From assembly GCF_022458865.1 (NCBI RefSeq), contig NZ_JAJNMU010000002.1, positions 372,001 through 436,000 on the forward strand: a DNA stretch of 64,000 nt. Direction: 5' to 3'. Position numbers and translations under genes: made by a program. Origin of the DNA: Paenibacillus periandrae (GTDB taxonomy: Bacteria; Bacillota; Bacilli; Paenibacillales; NBRC-103111). Shown piece after piece: positions 52,185-59,986 of this stretch. Position 1 is the stretch's first letter, and every line of letters starts with the position of its first letter. Under the pieces are notes generated by a model. It was not told the origin of the DNA. It searched no databases and saw only the letters and a program-made list of their open reading frames with translations.

Positions 52185-52213
52185 GCCTCCCTCTTAAGGC
52201 AGGCGCGTTTTTT
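52185..52213 (+). terminator. Probable terminator of the aminotransferase gene
   Basis: GCCT-CCT and AGG-AGGC form an imperfect short stem followed by GCGTTTTTT. Confidence 0.5.
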
Positions 52214-52348
52214 GAAAGCTCCCGAAAGTCAACTTGATGAGTAACGTAAAGTGGGACCTACCCTTTTTGCGCTGCTCATCTTTTTTATGTTCAGACTTGT
52301 TCGAGCTTCTACTGTGCAGTATTCCCGGGTGTAAGGAGGTTAAAAAGG

Positions 52349-53161
52349 ATGAAATCTTTGAAGCCAATAACAAGAAGTCCCTTAAGAATTTACCTAGGTA
52401 AAAAATATTATCGCTGCAAGCGTTATCTGGAATGGTATGTCGGTAGAAAAAAATACGCTGCAGCCAAACAAAATACACTTTTGCCATATACAATTTTCAA
52501 ACATCAGACTCCCTTACTTCGTGAATTAAAAGATGTGGATATGTGGCTGCAGCATAATAAAATAAAGAACCTTATCATTGCTTCACAAACACTCAATAAA
52601 CTGCTTATAAAGCCGGGCGAGACCTTATCATATTGGCGTTTAATTGGAAATACTACCCGCAGAAAAGGTTATGTGGATGGCATGATTTTGTTTTATGGAA
52701 AGGTTACGACAGGCGTAGGAGGAGGCTTATGTCAATTATCCAATCTCATATACTGGATGACCTTACATTCACCATTAACCATCACGGAGCGATATCGCCA
52801 TAGCTATGATGTATTCCCCGATTCCAATAGAAGCCAACCCTTCGGAAGTGGAGCCACTTGTGCTTATAACTACCTTGATCTGCAGATCAAGAATGAAACC
52901 AACCATATTTATCAATTGGTTATTTACTTGACGGATACCCATTTGGTTGGGGAATGGAAAGCAGATACGCCACCAACCCATACCTATGATATTTATGAAA
53001 AGGAACATTGGATAACCCATGAGTACTGGGGTGGTTATGTCAGACATAACCGTATACACAGGAAAGTGTACAATATGGATCATGAACTTATTGATGATGA
53101 AATGATTACTGAGAATCATGCCATTATGATGTACGAACCGATGCTGCAGGAAGGCATTTAA
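52349..53161 (+). CDS. VanW-family protein
   Basis: A 270-residue basic protein with the VanW pattern: LNKLLIKPGETLSYWRLIGNTTRRKGY, TTGVGGGLCQLSNLIYWMTLHSPL, RHSYDVFPDSNRSQPFGSGA and YNYLDLQIKN. VanW is named after VanB-type glycopeptide resistance clusters, where its role is unknown; no vanR, vanS, vanH or ligase gene is near, so this is a stand-alone family member and not evidence of resistance. No clear signal peptide. GGAGG lies 12 nt before ATG 52349. Confidence 0.85.
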   Translation: MKSLKPITRSPLRIYLGKKYYRCKRYLEWYVGRKKYAAAKQNTLLPYTIFKHQTPLLRELKDVDMWLQHNKIKNLIIASQTLNKLLIKPGETLSYWRLIGNTTRRKGYVDGMILFYGKVTTGVGGGLCQLSNLIYWMTLHSPLTITERYRHSYDVFPDSNRSQPFGSGATCAYNYLDLQIKNETNHIYQLVIYLTDTHLVGEWKADTPPTHTYDIYEKEHWITHEYWGGYVRHNRIHRKVYNMDHELIDDEMITENHAIMMYEPMLQEGI

Positions 53162-53195
53162 TTCATGTATTCACCATAACAGGGGGTTAGCAACC

Positions 53196-53798
53196 GTGAA
53201 GATCACTTTTCAATTACCCAAAGCTGACCCGGACAAACAAGCTCGACTCATTTCCGAGCATTGGGTACAGTTAAAAGAGCCCAAATCCCTGCCCACTGCG
53301 ATTTTATTATCGGTTCCTTTTATGCTTGTAGGAGGCTTCGTAACGCTGATGATAACGAGGATGTTTGTACCGGTTAGCCTAGAGGATTATGGCTTTGGGG
53401 GTGGTGGGATAAGCTTTAATATTAATATTCTGTATATCCTTTCTATTTTCGTGCTCCTGCTGATTCATGAGCTGATCCATCTCAGCCTGATTCCGAATTT
53501 TACTACATCCAAGCATACGGGAATCGGCATTCACATTTTCGGTGGATTTGTATTTTCTGAGGAGGTCATGTCGCGCCTGCGTTTTTTGATCGTATCCTTG
53601 GCGCCATTTGTGATCATTTCTATCATACTTCCTCTGCTTTTAGGAGCCTTGGGCTATTTGAATCCATTATTGATTTTCCTCATTATTCTTAACGCTCTGG
53701 GCTCGTCCGTTGATTTGTTAAATGTGGTGCTGGTTTTATCTCAAGTACCGAAAAAAGCGCAAATAAGAAATCATGGAATGAGTACATTTTGGAAATAA
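53196..53798 (+). CDS. DUF3267-family membrane protein with HExxH-like motif
   Basis: A 200-residue protein with four or five membrane helices. Helix two ends in LLIHELIHLSLIP, an HELIH motif as in DUF3267 proteins, which are thought to be intramembrane metalloprotease relatives. A late Asn/Asp-containing segment (NALGSSVDLLNVVLVL) could supply a third metal ligand. GTG at 53196 follows AGGGGG. It lies 34 nt after the VanW gene and may be co-transcribed with it. Confidence 0.75.
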   Translation: MKITFQLPKADPDKQARLISEHWVQLKEPKSLPTAILLSVPFMLVGGFVTLMITRMFVPVSLEDYGFGGGGISFNINILYILSIFVLLLIHELIHLSLIPNFTTSKHTGIGIHIFGGFVFSEEVMSRLRFLIVSLAPFVIISIILPLLLGALGYLNPLLIFLIILNALGSSVDLLNVVLVLSQVPKKAQIRNHGMSTFWK

Positions 53799-53930
53799 AT
53801 GTGATTCACAATCAAACAATCCGACCTATGAAGAGCCATATATACAAAATTTTGATTTCTAACCGATATATCATTTAGGTGAAATTTTAATGCCCATCAT
53901 TTACCTATATTAGGAGAAAGGAGTGAATAC

Positions 53931-54704
53931 ATGCAAGTTTCTTTTTCATCACGAGCTATAACCCAGAGCCCTTACGCCGGGATAAAAGCAATAGACAGCA
54001 GTATGTCTATTAAGAAGGCTGACCAAGCAGACTCCGTGTCTATTAGTGAAGGGGCACGTAACATGTTTGCCAAAAACGATACATTCAAAAAAAATGCAAT
54101 GATTGAAGCGTTAATGAAACAAAAGGAAAACCTGCTGGAAAACAAAAATAAATTAGTGGAAAAAACCTTGAAAGACGGCGGTCAATTAGATACAATCAAG
54201 GACCAGATCAAGGAACTCGATCAGCAGCTCCGTTTATTGGATCAACAAATTAGTCAACAACAAATAGACGATCAACAAAAGGCATTAGGACTGGATGAAG
54301 AGAGCAAGAAACCTACAAAGGCAGTCGCTGCTGAAACGAAAACGGATAATGAAGTACAGGCTGAACAACTGCATAACATTGCGAGCCTGGCTGGAAATCT
54401 GGATCAAATTGAAAGAATGTCTGTGCAGAAAAACAGTATGCAAGGCGAAACACGGATTCTGAAAAATGAAATTAAAGCAGATGAGGCACGATCTTTATCT
54501 AATCTTCCAGCAACAGGCAAGCGCGAGAAATTATCGAATTTGAACAAGGGGATTTCTGATATTGAAAAGCGAATCGGCGAAATGACACAGTCAACAACAG
54601 AGAAGCTGAAAGAAGTGAATAAGTCTTCAGACGACAACGTCACAGAAGAAACCTCTGTTAACGGTTCAATGGACGAGAGTACTGAGCTGGGAAATAAACA
54701 ATAA
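53931..54704 (+). CDS. Coiled-coil hypothetical protein (FlxA-like?)
   Basis: A 257-residue, highly charged, soluble protein rich in Lys, Glu and Gln. Residues about 58-125 (MIEALMKQKENLLENKNKLV through LDQQLRLLDQQISQQQ) and about 150-230 form long coiled coils. The N-terminal part contains ADSVSISEGARNMF, a phrase common in proteins with flagellin-related or FlxA-like N-termini. The assignment is tentative; no flagellar genes are near. AGGAGAAAGGAG lies shortly before ATG 53931. Confidence 0.65.
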   Translation: MQVSFSSRAITQSPYAGIKAIDSSMSIKKADQADSVSISEGARNMFAKNDTFKKNAMIEALMKQKENLLENKNKLVEKTLKDGGQLDTIKDQIKELDQQLRLLDQQISQQQIDDQQKALGLDEESKKPTKAVAAETKTDNEVQAEQLHNIASLAGNLDQIERMSVQKNSMQGETRILKNEIKADEARSLSNLPATGKREKLSNLNKGISDIEKRIGEMTQSTTEKLKEVNKSSDDNVTEETSVNGSMDESTELGNKQ

Positions 54705-54706
54705 CC

Positions 54707-54751
54707 AAAATGGATAGATATCAGGGTTTCCTGAATACTCTATCCATTTTT
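54707..54751. terminator. Terminator of the coiled-coil protein gene
   Basis: AAAATGGATAGA and TCTATCCATTTTT form a 12-bp stem with a large loop containing CAGG/CCTG. Confidence 0.8.
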
Positions 54752-54793
54752 CTAGCCTAATACCATGTACAGCATCTTAATCGACCCTTGATC

Positions 54794-55372
54794 CTATTCC
54801 TCATGTGTCCAATACGCCACACCAGGATTCAAGGCCTCTCCTACCTCGCCTTCCCTTACCAAATCATAATCGAGATATCCCCCATCATCCAAATAGTACA
54901 CCTGCTGCTCATAAAAGGCGCACAGGGTTTCCATGAACTTCTCGGGTGAAGCATGAAGTACTTCCAGATCGTCATGATCAGCCAATAACAAATCACATAT
55001 TTGTTCAACACCCTCAGCAGATCTATGGTAGCAAATGTAGTCACTTGCATAGTTCGTTAACAAAGGCAGTATAATCTCGCCTGGCTCCTTATGCCTGTTG
55101 AGCAATAATTCGGATAGCTGCTGCATTTCCTGCTCGTATTCTTCAAGATGAATTAGCCGATAGCCGGGTATAAAATCCATCAGAGTTTGGTCTTCTATCT
55201 CTCTGCGGGTGCCGGCCACTTTACTGTACAATGCCATTAACAGTGCGGGTACCTCCGGGAGGATATCCCCAATGCTGATGGCTGCCTCTTGATGGCTTCC
55301 CAGACTCGGAATATAAGCGGGGCGCAGCCGGGATGATAAATTCAAAAATTGTTCGACTTGATCTGATAGCAA
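54794..55372 (-). CDS. SMI1/KNR4 (SUKH)-like hypothetical protein
   Basis: A 192-residue acidic soluble protein. YRLIHLEEYEQEMQQLSELL, then EIILPLLTNYASDYICYHR, resembles the SUKH layout, in which a strand, a helix and an LP..... gly/tyr-rich strand recur. SUKH proteins are frequent immunity proteins of polymorphic toxins, but no toxin gene is adjacent and the match is by eye. TTG at 55372 follows AGGAGGAGA. It is monocistronic. Confidence 0.5.
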   Translation of the reverse strand: MLSDQVEQFLNLSSRLRPAYIPSLGSHQEAAISIGDILPEVPALLMALYSKVAGTRREIEDQTLMDFIPGYRLIHLEEYEQEMQQLSELLLNRHKEPGEIILPLLTNYASDYICYHRSAEGVEQICDLLLADHDDLEVLHASPEKFMETLCAFYEQQVYYLDDGGYLDYDLVREGEVGEALNPGVAYWTHEE

Positions 55373-55623
55373 CGTAGCTTCTCCTCCTTGGAAAGAGTCA
55401 TACCGGCAAATTCAAACGGGAATGACTCTTGATTCCCTCATTATATAGCTCCTGACGGTAATTTAAAACAGAACGGTCGGAAGAGAAACATTGCTATTCT
55501 ACTAATGTGAGCAGCTCCTCTTCAGTATCTGCAGGGAGCCGCGCCTTCCGTGATTAAAACAAGCGTGTAGCTTCCTCTCCTCCTGGATTCGATCAGCCAG
55601 TCGACACTTTTCCGTATAACCGC

Positions 55624-55661
55624 AAAAAAGCCCTCCGAACGTCTAAAACGACCGGAAGGCT
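55624..55661 (-). terminator. Terminator of the flotillin operon
   Basis: On the minus strand AGCCTTCCG and CGGAGGGCT enclose a loop with inner pairing and are followed by TTTTTT. Confidence 0.8.
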
Positions 55662-55675
55662 GCTGTCTGAATTTG

Positions 55676-57259
55676 TTATTTCCCCTCTGTCGGCACGACG
55701 ACCTGTTCCAGAGGAATGACTTTGTGAGGCTCTGCAGGAGTGGACTTGATCTGTTTGTCGGTTGCGCCCACGCCTCCCAGCCGATTTGTCAGCCCTTTGA
55801 CGAGCTCCTCCAAATCGATGCCCGATACGCTTTTCAGCATATCTGGTGCTGTAGCCATCAACTCGGTTACATATTTGCTAACCTTTGTAGCGCCGCCGCC
55901 GTTGCCTCCGGTATCTACAATGGTCAGCTTATCGATATGAGACATCGGCTCAGCGATTTTGGCCGCCAGCTCAGGCAGCATCTTGACAATGATGTCCAGT
56001 ACTGCCGCTTCGCCAAATTTGGCGTAGGCTTCAGCAAGCTTTTCCTTGGCTTCTGCTTCCGCAAACCCTTGAAGACGAATGACCTCCGCATGCGCAGTAC
56101 CTTTGGCACGTTCTACGTTAGCCTCTGAATTACCTTTGGCCAGATTGGCTTCTGCGACGGCAATCCCTGAAATACGTACCTGCTCGGCATTAGCTTTGGC
56201 TTCGGCCTCAATCTGGTATTGTCTCGCATCCGCTTCACGCATACGGCGGGATTTATCCGCTTCTGCTGCCTGCTCAATGGCATAACGATCGGCATCTGCT
56301 TTTTTCTTGACTTCAGAATCATATTGCTTCTCACGACGCAAAATTTCTTTCGTTTCCAGATCGATTTCCCGTTCTTTTCGAACAAGCTCAACCTTCATCT
56401 GCTCTTCAACAATAACTTGCTTGGATTTGGCTTCCTGTATGCCATAAGCCTGATCGGCCTCGGCCTTCGCTACATCCTGCTCCTTCTTAAAGGAAGCTAC
56501 CTTAAGCTGCTTATCCTTCTCGGATTCAGCAATATTCGTGTCGCGCGCAAGCTCGGCCTTTATACTTTGCTCCTCGGCATTAGCTTTTTGAATTCGCGCA
56601 TCACGTGATGCCTGGGCCTGGGCAATATCCGCATCACGCTTCACAGCAGCAATTCGAGGTTTACCCAATGCGTCCAGATATCCGTTGTTGTCGCGCAAAT
56701 CCTTGATCGTAAAGGAGACGATTTGCAAGCCCATTTTACGAAGATCGATCGCCGAAACCTCCTGAACCTTTTGCGCAAATATATCTCGGTTTTTGTAAAT
56801 ATCCTCAACCGTCATACTGCCCAGAATCGCCCGCAGATGGCCCTCGAGCACCTCTTGCGCTTCACCGCGCAGCTCCTCATCACTTTTGCCGAGAAATTGC
56901 TCGGTAGCCGTTGCAACATCCTCGATCGATCCGCCAACCTTGATAATGGCAACACCATTAGCGAGTACAGGTACTCCCTGCTCCGTATACACCTCAGGAG
57001 TCGCGATATCCAGCTTGTGGGACAAAAGCGAAATGAACTGTGCCTGCTGGAATACGGGGAGAATAAATGCGCCCCCGCCACGAATGATTTTTAATTTGCG
57101 GTCTGTTTCATCATTCATTACATTTTTGGAGCCTAAAAAAGAACCGGTGATGATCATCGCTTTATCTGGACTGACCGTTTTATACCGTGACCAAAAGGCC
57201 AACCCGAGTATAACCAGAACAGCAATCAATAATACAGGAATCGTTAAGTATTCTAACAA
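55676..57259 (-). CDS. floT: Flotillin (FloT/YuaG-like SPFH-domain protein)
   Basis: A 527-residue membrane scaffold protein. A hydrophobic N-terminal segment (LTIPVLLIAVLVILGLAFW) inserts into the membrane, the SPFH domain covers about residues 27-200, and a long Ala/Glu/Lys coiled coil (about 205-400) contains many EAEAKA-type repeats, as in flotillins. The C-terminal part carries the family's LPELAAKIAEPMSHIDKLTIVD. It organises functional membrane microdomains. TTG 57259 follows AAAGGTGGG. It is second in an operon with an NfeD-like gene, as yuaF-floT are in Bacillus. Confidence 0.93.
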   Translation of the reverse strand: MLEYLTIPVLLIAVLVILGLAFWSRYKTVSPDKAMIITGSFLGSKNVMNDETDRKLKIIRGGGAFILPVFQQAQFISLLSHKLDIATPEVYTEQGVPVLANGVAIIKVGGSIEDVATATEQFLGKSDEELRGEAQEVLEGHLRAILGSMTVEDIYKNRDIFAQKVQEVSAIDLRKMGLQIVSFTIKDLRDNNGYLDALGKPRIAAVKRDADIAQAQASRDARIQKANAEEQSIKAELARDTNIAESEKDKQLKVASFKKEQDVAKAEADQAYGIQEAKSKQVIVEEQMKVELVRKEREIDLETKEILRREKQYDSEVKKKADADRYAIEQAAEADKSRRMREADARQYQIEAEAKANAEQVRISGIAVAEANLAKGNSEANVERAKGTAHAEVIRLQGFAEAEAKEKLAEAYAKFGEAAVLDIIVKMLPELAAKIAEPMSHIDKLTIVDTGGNGGGATKVSKYVTELMATAPDMLKSVSGIDLEELVKGLTNRLGGVGATDKQIKSTPAEPHKVIPLEQVVVPTEGK

Positions 57260-57290
57260 TAAAATCCCACCTTTTCCGTTTTGTATTCTT

Positions 57291-57818
57291 TTAGATATTC
57301 AGCTCGCTTACCGCAAAATCGCGGCCTCTTAACTCAACGATCACTACCTTCTGGCCCTGCATAATTTGCAAGCCCTCAAAGCTGACTGCCGGATAATTGG
57401 ATGTGCCGGAGTTCGTATGAATAATGATTTCTCCATAGCCGAGCGTCGGAATCGTAACCGAAACCTCGGCTGCCTTGCCGACCAAATCACCGACCGAATG
57501 TCCGATAGAATGCTCGGCCTTGCTCATATTGCGCACGAAGAAAATGTAAATTGCAGCCGACAGCACAAGCGCAATAAGAACCGCCAAAACAGCTATAAGT
57601 GTGACATCAAGCAATGTGTATTTGTGAAAAATAACACCTGCCGCGCCAAATGTAGTGATGCCTCCAACGATTACAATCGGCTGCATAAAGTCAAAATGAT
57701 CCAAATGCAGCGCAGCCGCAGCACTATCCAGCCAGTGACCAATCACTTCTCCGATCACAAGCGTTATTACGGCAAAGGCAATACCAAATAATAAACAATT
57801 CCAATATACAATTAGCAT
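57291..57818 (-). CDS. NfeD-family membrane protein (YuaF-like)
   Basis: A 175-residue protein with three or four membrane helices (about residues 5-25, 45-65 and 72-95) and a C-terminal OB-fold domain starting at SVGDLVGKAAEVSVTIPTLGYGEI. This is the short NfeD type encoded next to flotillin. It likely binds and helps place flotillin assemblies. GGAGAGG lies 8 nt before ATG 57818, and the flotillin gene starts 31 nt after its stop. Confidence 0.87.
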   Translation of the reverse strand: MLIVYWNCLLFGIAFAVITLVIGEVIGHWLDSAAAALHLDHFDFMQPIVIVGGITTFGAAGVIFHKYTLLDVTLIAVLAVLIALVLSAAIYIFFVRNMSKAEHSIGHSVGDLVGKAAEVSVTIPTLGYGEIIIHTNSGTSNYPAVSFEGLQIMQGQKVVIVELRGRDFAVSELNI

Positions 57819-57876
57819 GGCGACATCCTCTCCTATCCGTATTAGCTCTCCAGGAATGATTCTGTGCTTATCTTCT

Positions 57877-57906
57877 ATTATACATGAAAACTACCCTTCA
57901 TGTCAG
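57877..57906 (-). promoter_or_regulatory. Promoter of the NfeD-flotillin operon
   Basis: On the minus strand CTGACA, 18 nt, TATAAT. A sigma-W type sequence, as used by Bacillus yuaF, was looked for and not found. Confidence 0.55.
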
Positions 57907-57956
57907 GTTTAAAACGTTATAGATCACGGATTCTCAAATTCAAGAGCGGTCAGCAT

Positions 57957-57992
57957 AAAGAAAAGCCCTCCAAAGTGCTACTCTGGAAGGCT
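57957..57992 (-). terminator. Terminator of ilvA
   Basis: On the minus strand AGCCTTCCA and TGGAGGGCT form a stem with one wobble, followed by TTTTCTTT. Confidence 0.75.
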
Positions 57993-58016
57993 CGCAAGCA
58001 TACGTGTATATAATTC

Positions 58017-59270
58017 TCAAATCAGCAAATTAAACAAGGTAGGATTTTTATTAATCTCCACATATTTAATGCCTCTGCTTTCCATACGATCAATGAGTGG
58101 AGCATAATCCTCTTGATTTTTCAGCTCAATGCCAACTAGCGCAGGGCCGTTTTCCTTACTTGTTTTCTTCGTATACTCGAAACGTGTAATATCGTCGTTG
58201 GGTCCCAATACTTCATCAAGAAATTCGCGCAGGGCTCCTGCCCGCTGTGGAAACTGAACGGTAAAATAATGCTTCAGCCCCTCATAAATCAACGATCTTT
58301 CCTTAATCTCCTGCATCCTGTCGATATCATTATTGCCGCCGCTAATGATACAAACGACATTTTTCCCGGCAATCTGTTCACGATAAAACTCCAGCGCTGT
58401 AATCGTCAACGCACCTGCCGGCTCGGCAACAATCGCATTCTCATTATACAGCTCCAGAATCGTCGTACACACCTTGCCCTCGGGAACGACCAGCACATCG
58501 TCCACGACTCTTTGACAAACCTCGTAGGTTAATTCCCCTACACGCCTGACCGCTGTGCCATCAACAAACTTGTCAATCTCCGCTAAGGTGACAATTTGAC
58601 CTTCATCCATAGATTGACGCATAGAAGGTGCACCTGCAGCTTCAACACCAATCACCTGAGTGGATGGACTGATCGCCTTAATATAGGTACCCACGCCAGC
58701 CGCCAAGCCGCCGCCGCCAATACCGGCGAATACATAATCCACAGGGTCCTTCATATCATTCATCAGCTCAAGTCCTACGGTTCCTTGACCCGCCATTACC
58801 TTAAGATGATCGAAAGGATGGACGAACTGCATCCCTTCCCGCTCACTGTACAGCATCGCTTCCCTTAAGGAATCGTCGAAGGTGTCCCCGATCAGAATCA
58901 CTTCTACAAAGGCAGCCCCGAACAGCTTGACCTGAGATATTTTTTGCCGTGGTGTGGTGGTTGGCATAAAAATTTTGCCTTGCACCTCAAGCGCTTTGCA
59001 GGAGTAAGCCAAGCCTTGTGCGTGATTGCCTGCACTGGCGCATACTACGCCCCTAAGCAGCTTTTCTTCAGGAAGACTGCGCATCAAGTTATAGGCACCA
59101 CGTATTTTGAAGGAACGGACGACTTGCAGATCCTCACGCTTCAGGAACACATTGCAATTATATTTATTAGATAGAATGGAGTTTCTTTGCAGAGGTGTAT
59201 GAGACACCACATCCTTCAGCAAATGACTCGCCATGATGATATCTTCCAGCTTGATTGTCTGATTGTCCAT
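58017..59270 (-). CDS. ilvA: Threonine dehydratase (deaminase), biosynthetic type
   Basis: A 417-residue PLP enzyme converting threonine to 2-oxobutyrate for isoleucine synthesis. The catalytic lysine is K55 in RSFKIRGAYNL. ASAGNHAQGLAYSC and the phosphate-binding loop AGIGGGGLAAGV follow. The C-terminal 85 residues form one ACT-like domain, as in the shorter Bacillus-type enzyme. ATG at 59270 follows GGAGG by 5 nt. No other branched-chain genes are adjacent, and no T-box leader is seen in the short upstream region. Confidence 0.92.
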   Translation of the reverse strand: MDNQTIKLEDIIMASHLLKDVVSHTPLQRNSILSNKYNCNVFLKREDLQVVRSFKIRGAYNLMRSLPEEKLLRGVVCASAGNHAQGLAYSCKALEVQGKIFMPTTTPRQKISQVKLFGAAFVEVILIGDTFDDSLREAMLYSEREGMQFVHPFDHLKVMAGQGTVGLELMNDMKDPVDYVFAGIGGGGLAAGVGTYIKAISPSTQVIGVEAAGAPSMRQSMDEGQIVTLAEIDKFVDGTAVRRVGELTYEVCQRVVDDVLVVPEGKVCTTILELYNENAIVAEPAGALTITALEFYREQIAGKNVVCIISGGNNDIDRMQEIKERSLIYEGLKHYFTVQFPQRAGALREFLDEVLGPNDDITRFEYTKKTSKENGPALVGIELKNQEDYAPLIDRMESRGIKYVEINKNPTLFNLLI

Positions 59271-59300
59271 AGTAACCTCCACCGAATATACATTTTTCTA

Positions 59301-59328
59301 ATTATACACCCCGGGGACAGGTTGTCCA
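59301..59328 (-). promoter_or_regulatory. Sigma-A-type promoter of ilvA
   Basis: On the minus strand TGGACA, 16 nt, TATAAT, about 30 nt before the start. The spacer contains the palindrome CCCCGGGG. Confidence 0.6.
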
Positions 59329-59358
59329 TAGTTTTCTTTTTGCAACAGCTTTACACGC

Positions 59359-59396
59359 AAAAAAACCACTGCCATGAAGCTTTCGTAGCAGTGGTT
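59359..59396 (-). terminator. Terminator of the 126-residue hypothetical gene
   Basis: On the minus strand AACCACTGC and GCAGTGGTT form a perfect stem followed by seven T. Confidence 0.85.
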
Positions 59397-59407
59397 CCGT
59401 AATATGA

Positions 59408-59788
59408 CTATATTTTTCTAGCCTCCACAAAGCTGTAATCCGGGTAGTCGAGCGCTGCCTTATGCTGCGCATGCTCCACATCAAATGCTTTAACCTTAGC
59501 CTGAAAGCCTTTACCCGATGCGTCCTGAAGGCTGAGCTCATACGAATCGAGCATCTTATGGGCATAGTTGAGATCAAACACATCCATATTAAAAAACAGC
59601 TTGCTGTTCTCGATAATCCGGTTCAGCTCGGCAAGCTGACCTTTATAAAAGCTGACCTCATGCGTATCCTCGTGTTGAGATTTAAGTAATTCTACCGCAT
59701 CGACACGATCGCGAATATCCATCAAAAATTCAACTATTTTCTCCTCCGACAAAGCAGTCAGTGGTTTTTCTTCATGTCGTATCATCAT
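59408..59788 (-). CDS. Hypothetical helical protein (126 aa)
   Basis: I do not recognise this family. The protein is acidic and almost all helical (EEKIVEFLMDIRDRVDAVELL; VSFYKGQLAELNRIIENSKLFF), with no membrane segment, cysteine cluster or signal peptide. ATG at 59788 follows GGAGGGG by 6 nt; the ORF's earlier start at 59803 overlaps that site. It is monocistronic with its own terminator. Confidence 0.65.
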   Translation of the reverse strand: MMIRHEEKPLTALSEEKIVEFLMDIRDRVDAVELLKSQHEDTHEVSFYKGQLAELNRIIENSKLFFNMDVFDLNYAHKMLDSYELSLQDASGKGFQAKVKAFDVEHAQHKAALDYPDYSFVEARKI

Positions 59789-59986
59789 TGCGTTCCCCTC
59801 CACCTATTCGTCATTTGGTTATGTGTTTTTACCCGATTCCGTCCCCTATGAAACTCATCTGATCCCATACAATAATAGATGAGCCCTTCCGTCCGGCGCC
59901 AAGGGCCTGAACGAAAGAGCTGTTCCTGGGTAATCAACCTTTTTCATCTCTCATGTGTCAATCTCTATAGATCTCTAAGGATCCTA

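Noticed and set aside
52349..53161. Glycopeptide-resistance cluster suggested by the VanW-type gene
   Set aside because: No van ligase, dehydrogenase, dipeptidase or VanRS pair is present nearby; VanW-domain proteins are widespread in Firmicutes.
59271..59407. T-box leader in front of ilvA
   Set aside because: The interval is filled by the terminator of the previous gene and a normal promoter; no TGGNACCGCG-type T-box or large leader fits.
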